From assembly GCA_025403435.1 (NCBI GenBank), contig CM046354.1, positions 17,734,424 to 17,798,423 on the forward strand: a stretch of DNA of 64,000 bases. The letters are read 5' to 3'. Below, one piece after another: positions 11,761-22,700 of this stretch; within the stretch, counting starts at the first letter, position 1, and every line of letters begins with the position of its first letter. The position numbers and the translations under genes are program-made. The notes beneath the pieces are model-generated. The model made no database searches. It was not told the origin of the DNA and saw nothing but the letters and a program-made list of their open reading frames with translations. The stretch comes from Artocarpus heterophyllus (taxonomy: Eukaryota; Streptophyta; Magnoliopsida; Rosales; Moraceae).

Positions 11761-12589
11761 CCCAGTTTTTTTAAAATAATTAAGAACTCCATCTTAGAGT
11801 TGGAATCTCAAGAATACTCAGTCATGAACATTTGTTAAAAATTGACCCATAAAGGGCTTGTTCTTGGACTTAAAAGGTGCAAGAAATTTGTGTTCCTAAG
11901 AACCTATTCTAAAACTCATTCATACATATGTTAACCATCATAAATATCAACCAACACAATCATAACTTTAAACATATTCACAGGAGTTTATTACATGGTC
12001 TTAAACGTAAATACAGATAAACTTAATCATACTTAAGAATGAAATGTATTGGGTTAAGAATTTGCCATTGATGACTCTCTCTTTAAGCAATCTTTCTTTC
12101 TTTCTTCATTTTCCTCTTATGATGAGTTTGAGTGAGTGGAGGGGTGAAATTTCTTAAAGAGAGAGAGAGAAAAATAGAAGAGGTTTGGCTCTAAGTAAAA
12201 TGGGAGAGAAAAAAGGGCAAGAAAATGAGCCTTAAGAGTCTTAGAGCTTACTTATAGATTTTCTCAAATTTTTGGTTAATTTTCTAACTTTAATTTATTA
12301 AGCAAATAAGTGGGTTTTCAAGAGGCAAAATTTTTCTTATTCTCCCATGAGAATGGCACCAATGCTAGTGGAAAAAGAGAGGGAAATTAGCTTGATCACT
12401 GGTCAATGTAAGGCATCAGCCTTTTCATTATTTGTGTGCTCTAATCTTGTTCCTTTGTCCCCATACTTTACCCACATGTTCTTGTAAATTGTGGAACTGC
12501 TCATCATGTTCTGCTAATTGGCTAGTTAATAGGAGATTTTTGGTTCTTGATGGGTCCTCTAATCCTGATTAATTGTTATCTAAAACTAA

Positions 12590-13440
12590 CACTTGAATTA
12601 ATTGGTAATGACATTATCTCTAAATCGTTACTAAAATTAGACTGCTAAAACTAGTCGTTGACTATATAAAACCCAAACTTAATTTTTCCTGTACTTATCT
12701 CACAAATGACATTGTCTTCAACAGTATAAATTTCCAAGCATAGATAACAGTTTTACTAAAAAAAATATTTGCAGAACCTTTATTCTAGCTATTAGGCAAT
12801 GAAGGACATTTTGTATATTAGACTGTTTCTCTGAACACTGCTAATACTATACTTGAAATTCTCATATATTCGATTTTCAAGTTAATTTATAGTCTAAATT
12901 TCCCCTCGGCCATAAATTGTGGTGTAAAAGTATAAACCAAATTATTTTACTTGTAAGGGCTATAAAATCTAGATTTTAATATTTAATATAGAATTTTGGA
13001 ATTTATATTATAATTCCACAAATTCTTCAATCTTAAAACATGACAAGAGTTTTCCAAAAAAAATCCCCAACTTAGGTGTTTATTTTTTAACATTTAATCT
13101 AGATTTTAATATTTAATATTGAACCGAAATTTGCTCTAATTGCTAAGGATGTATTAATTTATCTCAAGTCAACAATTTTCCTAAACTTTCCCACTGTTTC
13201 ACACTCTTGCATCTTGTTATCTACTATCATAGTCAATTGTTAAGTATTCTAGCTAAAGGCTCACAATTATTCTTAAACTGGTTCGACATGCTTAGTATGA
13301 CTGAGCTTGTCATACTGTTGTTATTCCCGACAATCTAATAATAACTCGCTCTTATAGGTTCTAAAATCTTACTTTCTTGTGTGTTTAATGGTGTAATTAT
13401 AGAAAAATCTTTAATTAATTATACGTATTAATTATTGAAT
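12590..13440 (+). repeat. Old internal direct repeat, left arm (copy 1)
   Basis: Diverged direct repeat of 15200-16335. Shared landmarks in order: a TTGACTATAT tract, a Lys/Phe-poor AT-rich stretch, GTTTCTCTGAA.ACTGCTAAT, CTTGAAATTCT.ATATATT, AATATAGA.TTT.GAATTTATA, and the end TTAATTAATTATAC.TATTAATTA. By eye roughly three quarters of positions agree. It is present in all three copies of the segment, so it is older than the triplication. It may be the LTR pair of an old element, but no TG..CA ends or primer site were seen. Confidence 0.55.
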
Positions 13441-15199
13441 TTTTACCCTATCCCTCTTCTCCTCCACTCTGTTGAATCTTTTTCTTCACCCATCATCCTT
13501 CTCACTATCGCCACCTCCACTGTCCTTCGTCAAAGCTCTCGACATTGCTGACTATGATGTGAGGTAGATTTGGTATTGGAGATCACCTTCGGTAAGCCAT
13601 GAAATCACGAGCAAAGCCACTAGATCTCTTCGGCATCACTCCAAATGGCCCTCTTTCTCATTGAAAGTTGCTAACCACATAGATCTAGTGTTGCCATCAT
13701 CTTCATTGTAAGGTCGCCTTTGGAGACTTGCCGCTTCGCTGTGTTGGCATAATTTTTTGTGCGAAATCACCATGGAGATTAGGCGCGGAAATTTTCTTCA
13801 TCCCACAACCATTGTCTTCGATGCAAGCTGAAGGCAAGATCGAATGAAAGACTAGATTTGTTGTTATTGTCTTTGAATTTTTTGAAGAGTAGTGTTTTTT
13901 ATATAGATTTTTTATTTTGTTTGTTTATCTTGATTGTTTTGTATCTTTTGTATTTCCTGTTATTGATTGCTGTACAATCATTGTTCTATGTTTGGCCTCG
14001 TAATCTTTGTTTAGTAGATTTCTAAGTTTACACTGTTGTTCGTTGTTGGCGGATACAGTGGCCCATGATGGATGACTCGTGGTGGTGACTTGTGTCAATA
14101 GTTATAGTTTTTATTTTTTATTTTTATTTTTATGGTAATATGGTGAATTATATTTGTTGTGTTTGTTATTTTTTTAAAATTATTTCCTTTACAATTTTTC
14201 AAATCATTTTGTAAAAGAGAGAAAATAACATGGTAGATTATAAAAAATAATTTATAAGATTACTGTCCAGTGATCGGAGATGGTTGTCTATTTTTTTTTT
14301 AAATAAAAGTAATCTAGTAGGTTATAGAATAAAATCTATCAAATTTATTCTCCAACAACCAAAGCCAACAATTCCGGACAACAAATTATTTTTTTTTGAG
14401 ATAAAAAAATAATCAAGTAGATTATAAAAATGATCTATTAGATTACTCTCTTACAACTAGGCCAACAAGCGATGATCAGCACGGTGACTTGAGATTGTCT
14501 TCGATGGCATCTGGTAGATTACTAATGATAATCTTATTATTTACACAATGGGAGTCATTTCTAATATATTTATGCATATATTAATATTTGACCAGTCCAT
14601 GTAGTAATAAAAGAGCAATATAACTATCCAATTATTTAAGGGGCAGAAAAGATTAAGTGTCTTTCAAGGAAGCATTTTTATGCTTTTCTCCTATTTTAAT
14701 AAAAAAAGTATACATTTCAAATGCTTATAATATTAATATTTGACCGGTCGATAATTCTAAAAATATGAAAAAAAATAAAAAAGGTAAAAATTCTAAAAAT
14801 ATGAAAAAAAAAAAACACATAAAGCACTTTTTTCCTTAGTTTTCTTTTCTTTCTTTTTTTTTCCTTTCCCTCTTCAAGGAATTTTTAGTCATTCTTGAAA
14901 TATCAATTTTGACTTAGGTAGTGATCAAATATCTTAAAGAGAAAAATATAAAAGGGAAAAATTCTAAAAATATGATAAAAAAAAAACACAAAGCACTTTT
15001 TTTCCTTAGTTTTCTTTTCTTTTCTTTTTTTTTTTTGCTTTCCCTCTTTAAAGAAATTTCAGTCATTCTTGAAATATCTTTTATAAAACGGAGCATGTAC
15101 AAAACTAAATCATAATATTTCTATTCTTAGGCTAGGCAAATCTTAAATATTGTAGAGTTTTTGTTCCTAGCACATTAATACGCAGTCTTAAAAATAAAT
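13441..15199. other. Spacer between the old direct repeats; gene-like but non-coding
   Basis: 13450-13860 is less AT-rich and resembles an untranslated leader or a captured gene fragment (TCTTCACCCATCATCC, GGTCGCCTTTGGAGA), yet no frame stays open. 14225-14480 holds three degenerate units containing GTAGATTATAAAAAATAATCTA and AGATTACTCTC, partly palindromic. 14786-15100 is a tandem duplication (period ~171) of AAAATTCTAAAAATATGA, then an A-run, AAGCACTTTTTTCCTTAG, a T/C-run and a CAGTCATTCTTGAAATAT block. All are shared with copies 2 and 3. Confidence 0.5.
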
Positions 15200-16335
15200 T
15201 CCAAATTAATCAGTAACACTATTTTACAAAATTGTGTAACCAAAATGAATTGCTATGGTACTATATTATTCATTGACTATATCAAAACTTAATCTTGACT
15301 TTTTCTACACTTGTCTCGGAATTGCCGTGGTCTTTAAAAGTATTACTTCTTGAGTCTAGATAGCATTTTTACCAAAAAAATGCTTCTTATGTAACTTCAA
15401 TTTCTAGCTACTAGAAAATTAAGGATATTTGTATATCAGAGTGTTTCTCTGAAAACTGCTAATGCTATATTATACTTGAAATTCTTATATATTAAATTTT
15501 CAAGTTAATTTATGGTTTGAATTTTTTTTCTCTATCTTAAATTGCAATGTAAAACCTTCAACCAAATTATTTTGCTTGAAAGAGCTATAAAAATCTAATT
15601 TAAATGTTTAATATAGAGTTTTAGAATTTATAATATAATTACTTTAATTCTCCAATCAGAAAACATAACATAGAATTTTTAAAGAAAATCCTCGATTTAA
15701 ATATTTAAATTCCAACATTTAATTTTAAGGTTTCCTTGGTCATCAATCAAACTATCCAAGTTCATTACGCTTGCAACTCCAATTTCCTGACATTTACTAA
15801 CATAAAACTCTCTATATGAGTAAGAGCAACTTAATGTGGTTTAAGTGCATTGAAGTATCTATTTGTAGATTACTAAAGTAGTACTACACTTTAAATTCTT
15901 ATATCTGGAAGCCCAAGTCCCTTATTAATAAAGCTCCCTTCATCTTAGTTTGAGATAGAAGGTTTATGATGTGGAACTGAATTCTCTAAGTGTAAATGAT
16001 AGAGTGCTTAATTATCAGACCAAAATTCTGCTCGACCGTTAAGGATATATTGACTTGTCTCAAGTCAACTATTTTTTAAAACTTTCTTACTCTTTCATAA
16101 TCATTTATCTTATTATCTACTATCATGGCTTACCATTAAACCTTCTAGCTAAGAGGCCGCGGTTATGCCTAAACTTGCTCAATATGCATCGTATGACTGA
16201 GTTTGTCATACTGTTGTTTTTCTCGACAATCTAACAAAAACTTGCACCTATAGGTTCTAAACTCTTACTTTAATATGAACTAAATAGTATAATTATGCAA
16301 GAATCTTAATTAATTATACTTATTAATTACTAGAT
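15200..16335 (+). repeat. Old internal direct repeat, right arm (copy 1)
   Basis: Partner of 12590-13440, with an extra ~250-base piece inserted around 15740-16010 that the left arm lacks. Equivalent pairs are at about 22740-23590 with 25340-26480 (copy 2) and 53600-54380 with 56060-57125 (copy 3). Confidence 0.55.
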
Positions 16336-17038
16336 TTTTGAAGATACTACAATAAGCTGAAATGATATGACACATAAAGGTACATGCTAATGGATTGTGT
16401 GGGGCCAATGAAGAGGGGCTTGTGGGCTAGCACATGGATAAATAATAATACAACATGACAACCGATTATGCCTAATTAAATAGATCATGACTAATCTATA
16501 TAATTCGATTAAGATTTTGAAATTTCAATTAATCATTCTAACAACACCTAAAGTGCATGTTGCTATGTCAATGTGGACCCATAAACGTCGCCCTCGTGAT
16601 CATCGATAAATCCTAACAAGGAACAAATAATATGTATATATATATATATATATATTTACTTTTAACAATTATTCATCGAACCAATAGGTTATATAGGTGT
16701 AGAAAATGTTATGTAACCTCATTCATATTCAAAGTACTCCTTTTTTGTACACATGTATATGTGGGTCCCATTTGTTTTTAAATAGTTGAAAAAGAAGTGC
16801 TTTCGCTTATCTTGAAGACAAAACTTGTTTTAGCCTATCAAGATTTGATATATCAAAATAGGGTTAAAATCCATGTGCTCGAATGTACAGTATATCATAT
16901 ACTTTTTCAAGAGCACTGGGGCACATGATGCTAGTGATAAAAGCTGTCATTGTATATAATTTTAGAGATTTTAAAACAACTGTCAATTTGATTCTCTTAT
17001 TTAAAAAAAATTTAAGATTGTGCATCTGAGAAGAAAAA
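16336..17038. other. Gene-free AT-rich sequence with TA microsatellite
   Basis: Contains (TA)n at about 16632-16655. The homologous tract is shorter in copy 2 (~26777-26795) and interrupted in copy 3 (~57425-57452). No coding or RNA gene signal was seen. Confidence 0.6.
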
Positions 17039-17540
17039 CACTAAAAATGTAGTTTAGATGATACCTAAAAGACGACAGTTTCTCAAAACACTATTGCCAT
17101 ATCCTACGCGATATGGAAAACTCTGTCTTTTGAAAATTTGTACCATAGTTTAGAGGATGGTTTTTTTTTTGTAAACGGTTATTTAAAGTCAATATTAGGC
17201 GACGGTTTTCAGGAACCCATTGTCTAATATCCCTTTTTTTAATATCTTTCAAAAAATTAATAACGCACCCAGTCTTCTCTCTCTTTCTTCCTCGCCCATT
17301 CTTCTCTCAATCACCAAATCGGCCTTTGTTGCAATTGGCATTGCCTTTGCAGTATCCTTCTCACCTCAACTTGCCTTTATTGCCTTGCTTCGTTATTGCT
17401 TTGCCTTGCCTCGCAGCGCCACTGGCACCTCTATCGTGTTGCCTACCTCGCCACGCCTCGTCTCCCTTGCGTTCGTCACCGTCCCTCCACCATCCAATAT
17501 TGAATTTGGTATGTTTCTTTTATTTTTCCTTTTTTATAAC

Positions 17541-17897
17541 TAATTAGGTTTTATTTATGTTGTATATGTGGATTTGTTAGTAGGAAATTGTTTGGAATTA
17601 GTTATAAATTATTTGTGTAGTATGTTGTGAGATTGAACTTGATTGATTTGTGTTAGTTTTAAGTTTCTTTTGTTATTTAGTTAATTAGGTTTAATTTATT
17701 TTTTGCAAGTGGATTTGTTATTGGAAATTGTTTAGAATTAGTCATAAATTATTTGTATACTTAGTTGTGAGTTTGAACTTGATTGATTTGGGTATGTTGG
17801 TTTTAGTTTTCTTTTGTTATTTAGCTAATTAGGTTTAATTTATATTTTACAAGTGGATTTATTATTGGAAATTGCTTGAAATTAGTTATAAATTTAT
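17541..17897 (+). repeat. ~144-bp tandem repeat in CACTA A (copy 1)
   Basis: The landmark TAATTAGGTTT occurs at 17541, 17682 and 17826, periods 141 and 144, each followed by GTGGATTTGTTA, GGAAATTGTTT and TTGAACTTGATTGATTT. The copy 3 equivalent has four landmarks, one more unit. It lies between the 5' exon-like block and the coding remnant, in the position of an intron. Confidence 0.85.
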
Positions 17898-17900
17898 CTA

Positions 17901-18799
17901 ATGTCGAAGCAATCAGTTTGTCAAGGAAGGTTAACATTAAGTCGAAAGCAATGTCTAGTGGTACTCCATCATCTGTTGCTCGCTAGAAATGGGAGCAAGC
18001 ATACTCGTATGATTGACCCATTCATAGAGGCCTACATGAAAGAAATAAAAGATGCAAATCCCAAAAGAAGAAAGAATAAGAAAAGATTGCAAGATGAACA
18101 CAACCACACTTTTAGAGAGTGGATATAGGCACATACATATATAATAAGACTTGTGAGTCTTGAAATGAAGGTGTCTCAAAAGACTTGTTTAAGTTGGCTG
18201 GAGGGCTATCGTTTATAGTTATGACATATACTTTGTAGTCAATAAATGGTTATACATTTTACACTTGTGAAAGAGATGAAAAGCACCTGGTCCAAAACAG
18301 TGGTGTGTGTCATCGTGTCTATTCCATGTATATTTCCTTTGCAAAAGACAAGAATCCTGTATACGGAATAATGACCTACTATGGTTATGTTGATGACATA
18401 TGAGAACATGACTATTGTGGACTTCAAGTGACTCTTTTTAAGTGTAAGTGGGATGACAATAACTATATGAAAGTTGATAATAACGGCATCATGGTAGTAG
18501 ACTTTAGAAGATTGAGTTATAAGAATAATCCATTCATTATGGCATCACAAGCTAAACAAGTTTTCAACACCACTAGTTTTAAAGATTTGGAGTTGCCACT
18601 AGTCGTGCCATTGAAGCCAAGAGCAATTAGTGATGTTGATGAAGATAATGTTGAATGTAGTGATATTCCATCTTTCAGCAAAGGGTTGCCATCAGTGGAG
18701 GAGGTTGACGTTTTTGATGCTGACGATTCACATTTACTCCATGTGGATATTAAATGGATTTGTGTTTATAACACTACTAAAGGTAAGAGGAAAAAGTAA
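17901..18799 (+). pseudogene. CACTA transposase (TnpD-type) C-terminal remnant, copy 1
   Basis: 17901-18128 matches the stretch ending EAYMKEIKDANP..RLQDEHNHTFREWI that precedes the C-terminal domain in plant En/Spm transposases. From about 18238 comes SINGYTFYTCERDEKHLVQNSG and AKDKNPVYGIMTYYGYVDDI. Then 18428-18799 gives TLFKCKWDDNNYMKVD, VVDFRRLSYKNNPFIMASQA and KQVFNTT, the DUF4216-type domain. Stops occur at the domain joints (near 18127 and 18399) and the catalytic part is absent. The final exon ends with a basic KGKRKK tail. Function is lost; family assignment is by recognised motif order. Confidence 0.8.
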
Positions 18800-18974
18800 T
18801 AATGTAGGTTTTATAGTATTTTTATTGAACTATTTCATATATTGTTGTATTTGTATTTTATTATGTTTATTTCATTCCCTCATTGTTATACTGCATTTAC
18901 TTTGTTGAGTTTTTATTTGAAGTGCTATTTCATTGCATGAACTTTGATTGGTGTGAGAGTTTACTGAATTACTT

Positions 18975-19102
18975 TCATGATTGTGTATAAATTGTTATCT
19001 CTTGTTTAACTTATAATTGTTTTAAATATTAGTGGCTCTCATGATTGTGTATAAATTGTTATCTCTTGTTTAATTTATAATTGTTTTAAATATTAGTGGC
19101 TC
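18975..19102 (+). repeat. 64-bp tandem duplication unique to copy 1
   Basis: Units 18975-19038 and 19039-19102 both run from TCATGATTGTGTATAAATTG to AATATTAGTGGCTC. They differ at very few bases. Copy 3 has a single unit at about 59913-59975, so this duplication followed the segmental duplication. Confidence 0.9.
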
Positions 19103-19243
19103 TTAGGGGTTTTCTTTTATTGTAATGCCTTAACCCTCCATAGAGTCCACGTAGCGGGACCTTAGCATAGTCGGGTCTTATACTCGTTATTTATAAATAC
19201 TATCCCCTATCAATTAGTATCGACACTTGACCTAAGAACTTTA

Positions 19244-19750
19244 CACTACAACAAATTTAAGATTATACGACTTTCATTTAACGACCGGTACAAAAAAACC
19301 GTCATGATAAGAGAAAAAAATGCGGCAAGTTACGCCCGTAAAGACGAAAACCATTGTGGTAAGTGCGGGAACTACTATGATGGTTTTTCAAAAAACCATC
19401 GTGGTAGGTTAAGCATTCCACGATGGTTTTTAAAAAAACCATCGTGGTAGCTTACTTAAAAGCCCTTTTCCCACTTTGACAATCAGACACAAATTAGAAA
19501 CTTACATCTCAAATATGGACATAGACCCCTTTGAATCAGCCGCCGCCATCCTCTTCGCCTCCACAGTCCTTAATCTCATTCCAAATTGTAAGTTTTTGTT
19601 AGAAATTGATAAATTGTTGCTGATTTGTTGTTTAATTAATCCAAAATTGATAATTTGTTGTTGGATTTGTTGCTTATTCTATGATTGTTGAATTGTGGAT
19701 TATGGGTATGATATATTTGTTTTATAATGGGTATGATATATTAAAAATTG
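19244..19750 (+). mobile_element. CACTA element B, left end only (copy 1)
   Basis: Begins CACTACAACAAATTT at 19244, the diagnostic CACTA terminus, preceded by TTA (possible 3-bp target duplication). Subterminal palindromes follow: 19372-19407 (CTACTATGATGG..CCATCGTGGTAG) and 19418-19448 (CCACGATGG..CCATCGTGG). A 5' exon-like block (19475-19588) ends in a GTAAGTTTTT donor. The element is cut at ~19740-19757 where copy 2 of the large segment begins. The longer counterpart starts at 60116. Confidence 0.8.
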
Positions 19751-22700
19751 ATAATTTTTAATAAACATGCCACAAAAGATTTATTTGCTTAAACAGTATA
19801 TATTCTCATTTCTACCCTTCATTTGCTACTCACTATCGTCAATCAAGTGTTGCTGGAAGGTTTTTTACCTATTCATTTCTACCTTCATTTGCTACTCACT
19901 ATCGTAAATGATACTCTCAAAATATAATTGAAAACATTTAATGAATCATGCATAAGCCGATTATGCTTTCTTATGAACATATCTTATCATATTTAATGGG
20001 CCCAAGTATTCATAGCGGTTGTATATGAACATTGTGAGGTTAAGATTCACAAGGTCTCCAACGACTCTAACATCATAAACTTAACTTAAGTCCTCCTTAT
20101 AGGTCGAGAGGCTGGTACGGCACCGTTAACTTATCTTGTTTTATTTATTTCACTTAACTTATTATGTGTATGCAGCATGATACTACATAATATCAAATAT
20201 TGTATATAACAAATATGCTTGACTTAAAGGGAGTATACAATATACTTTAATGCTGCATCCATCACAAATGGTGTATGACATAATCATGGCATGCCATAAC
20301 CTAATATGACATATCATACCGTGGTGTGTCATAACATCGCATAATATAACACAACATATTATGACACAATATAAAATAGTATGACATGGTATAGCATAGT
20401 ATAACATAGCATTAATCATGGCATGATATAGCATAGCATTAATCATGCATTTCATATTTTGCATAAAGCATATAAAAACATATAAAAACCATAGTTTTTA
20501 TGATAAAGGTGAGATTCTTACTTATGTGGTTTCTAGAAAATAGAATATGCTATCTCGTCGGGTTCCTGTCTACCCACACTTAGGTTTTGTGGAAAAGCAC
20601 CCAAATGAGTGTATGAGCTTAACTTGTTCTATGATAATTAATTTAGCATTTTGTAAAAAGAAAATTAAATTCCTTCCTAAGAGAATTTTCTTTTATTATC
20701 GAAATACTTGACTATTAGGGTAGTTAAAATGATTAATTAAGTTAAATCCTTATAGCTTAGAATTTTGCTTCTTAATTTCCTTTTAATTGATCATGCTAAT
20801 GTAAATAATTAATGTATTAATTATGTAATTAATTAATTATTTTCTTCTAATAACTTAGCTTGATAAACGTCCCATTCTATTTATGTTGGGATCATATTTA
20901 TACAAAAGGTCCATTTGAATATGAATAGCGACATTAGGCCCATAAGCCCATATCTGGTTACTCATCATTTCAATAGGCCAATATGGCCCACCAACACTAG
21001 AGGTGTTCTACAGTGTTTTGAATATTGAGCCGAGAGGGATTTTGGTCCCAAAAGAGTCTTTAGATGTGAAAGGTGTTGGGTTCATAATTTGGCATTCTAA
21101 TATGGTGGGTTTTTCATGAATCTTGTTCAAGAAAAACTATTTGAAAAATCCTTATAGTTGTCTAAGAAAACTCGTGTATTGTATATAAAATTTCGTGTCA
21201 AAAATCAAATATTAAAATAGAGTCCGAATTTGATAAAACTATGAGCTATGGACTCATATAATCTTTTGAGTTCTACAATTCCTTTTTTGGTCGTAAAATA
21301 TAATTCTTCTACGAAACAAGAGTTTTTGTCAAAAACTAGTATTGTAGACGCACTTTTATAGTAATTTTGTATCCCATCAAATAAATGTATGTTAGAGATA
21401 TTTTTCTTAAAAATTTTCTTTATGAAAGTTTCTCATTTTTACAAGTTCTAAAACTTTTGTGTTTTTTAAAATCTTGTTTTTTGTTTGTAACATATATGCA
21501 TTTAGTGATTTATCAAAATTTACTAAATTAAATAGTTTTCTATAAAAAGTTTTTACTGCTTTTGAAAATCTATTTTAAACTTCCTTTTAGAGGCAAAATC
21601 TTAAAAAAATTTCATCATGAAAGTTTTTTGTTTCGTCAAGATCTAACATTTTTATGTTTAACAAAAATTGTGGTTCGGACTTTTCTGCGATTGTTTTTGC
21701 TAAAACAAAAAACTGCATCGTTTTGGAAACTTAAACTAAAATCTGCCTAATATGCTATTTTAGTGGCAAAATCATAAAAAGTTTTCTTCATGAAATTCTT
21801 TGTTTTATTGACAGCTAAAATTTAATGTTTTGTAAAAATTGTGATTCTGTCTCTAAAAGGCTCGTTTTTACAAAAAACTTTGGTTGCCTTAAATTAAAAT
21901 AATTTTTGCCCAGTTTTTTTAAAACAATTAAGAACTCCATCTTAGAGTTGGAATCTCGGGAATACTCAGTCATGAACATTTGTTAAAAATTGACCCATAA
22001 AGGGCTTGTTCTTGGACTTAAAAGTTGCAAGAAATTTGTGTTCCTAAGAACCTATTCTAAAACTCATTCATACATATGTTAACCATCATAAATATCAACC
22101 AACACAATCATAACTTTAAACACATTCACAGGAGTTTATTACATGGCCTTAAATGTAAATACATATGAACTTAATCATACTTAAGAATGAAATGTATTGG
22201 GTTAAGAATTTGCCATTGATGACTCTCTCCTTAAGCAATCTTTCTTTCTTTCTCCATTTTCCCCTTATGATGAATTTGAGTGAGTGGAGGGGTGAAATTT
22301 CTTAAAGAGAGAGAGAGAGAGAAAAATAGAAGAGGTTTGGCTCTAAGTAAAATGGGAGAGAAAAAAGGGCAAGAAAATGAGCCTTAAGAGTCTTGGAGTT
22401 TACTTATAGATTTTCTCAAATTTTTGGTTAATTTTCTAACTTTAATTTATTAAGCAAATAAGTGGGTTTTCAAGAGGCAAAATTTTTCTTATTCTCCCAT
22501 GAGAATGGCACCAATGCTAGTGGAAAAAGAGAGGGAAATTAGCTTGATCACTGGTCAATGTAAGGCATCAGCCTTTTCATTATTTGTGTGCTCTAATCTT
22601 GTTCCTTTGTCCCCATACTTTACCCACATGTTCTTGTAAATTGTGGAACTGCTCATCATGTTCTGCTAATTGGCTAGTTAACAGGAGATTTTTGGTTCTT

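Larger units (their letters stand above)
17039..19130 (+). mobile_element. CACTA (En/Spm) remnant A, copy 1
   Basis: The left side begins near a degenerate CACTAAAAATGTAG (17039). Subterminal motifs of the GACGACAG / GGCGACGGTTTTC kind lie at 17070-17215, then a pyrimidine-rich 5' exon-like block (17225-17510) ending in a GGTATGTTT splice-donor-like site, then transposase C-terminal coding remnants (17901-18799). The middle of the transposase is missing, so it is a deletion derivative. The right terminus is not clear; AAATATTAGTG at 19024-19034 and again at 19088-19098 is a weak candidate. A homologous copy is at about 57833-60000. Confidence 0.6.
8120..19750. repeat. Large duplicated segment, copy 1
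   Basis: This 11.6-kb block recurs almost base for base as copy 2 (19751-26970, matching 9605 onward) and copy 3 (39561-60115, interrupted by a copia element). Anchors: the block at 9605 matches 19751 and ~41048; the GGAGATTAGGCGCGGAAA region near 13770 matches 23921 and 54711. No host gene is recognisable. It contains low-complexity AT-rich sequence, a hAT-like patch, an old internal direct repeat, and at its right end CACTA remnants. The copy 1/copy 2 junction lies in an AT-rich tract near 19740-19757, giving a tandem period of about 10.15 kb. Confidence 0.85.

Noticed and set aside
14914..15115. Lys/Phe-rich frames on both strands (also 25055-25240)
   Set aside because: A- and T-runs of the ~171-bp tandem repeat.
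17220..17547. Plus-strand frames with Pro/Ser/Leu-rich sequence (also 57990-58338)
   Set aside because: Pyrimidine-rich untranslated leader of the CACTA remnant; frames differ between copies and end at a donor-like site.
20183..20464. 93-codon minus-strand frame rich in Met, Cys, Tyr (also at 41477-41731)
   Set aside because: Translation of the CATGACATA degenerate repeat.
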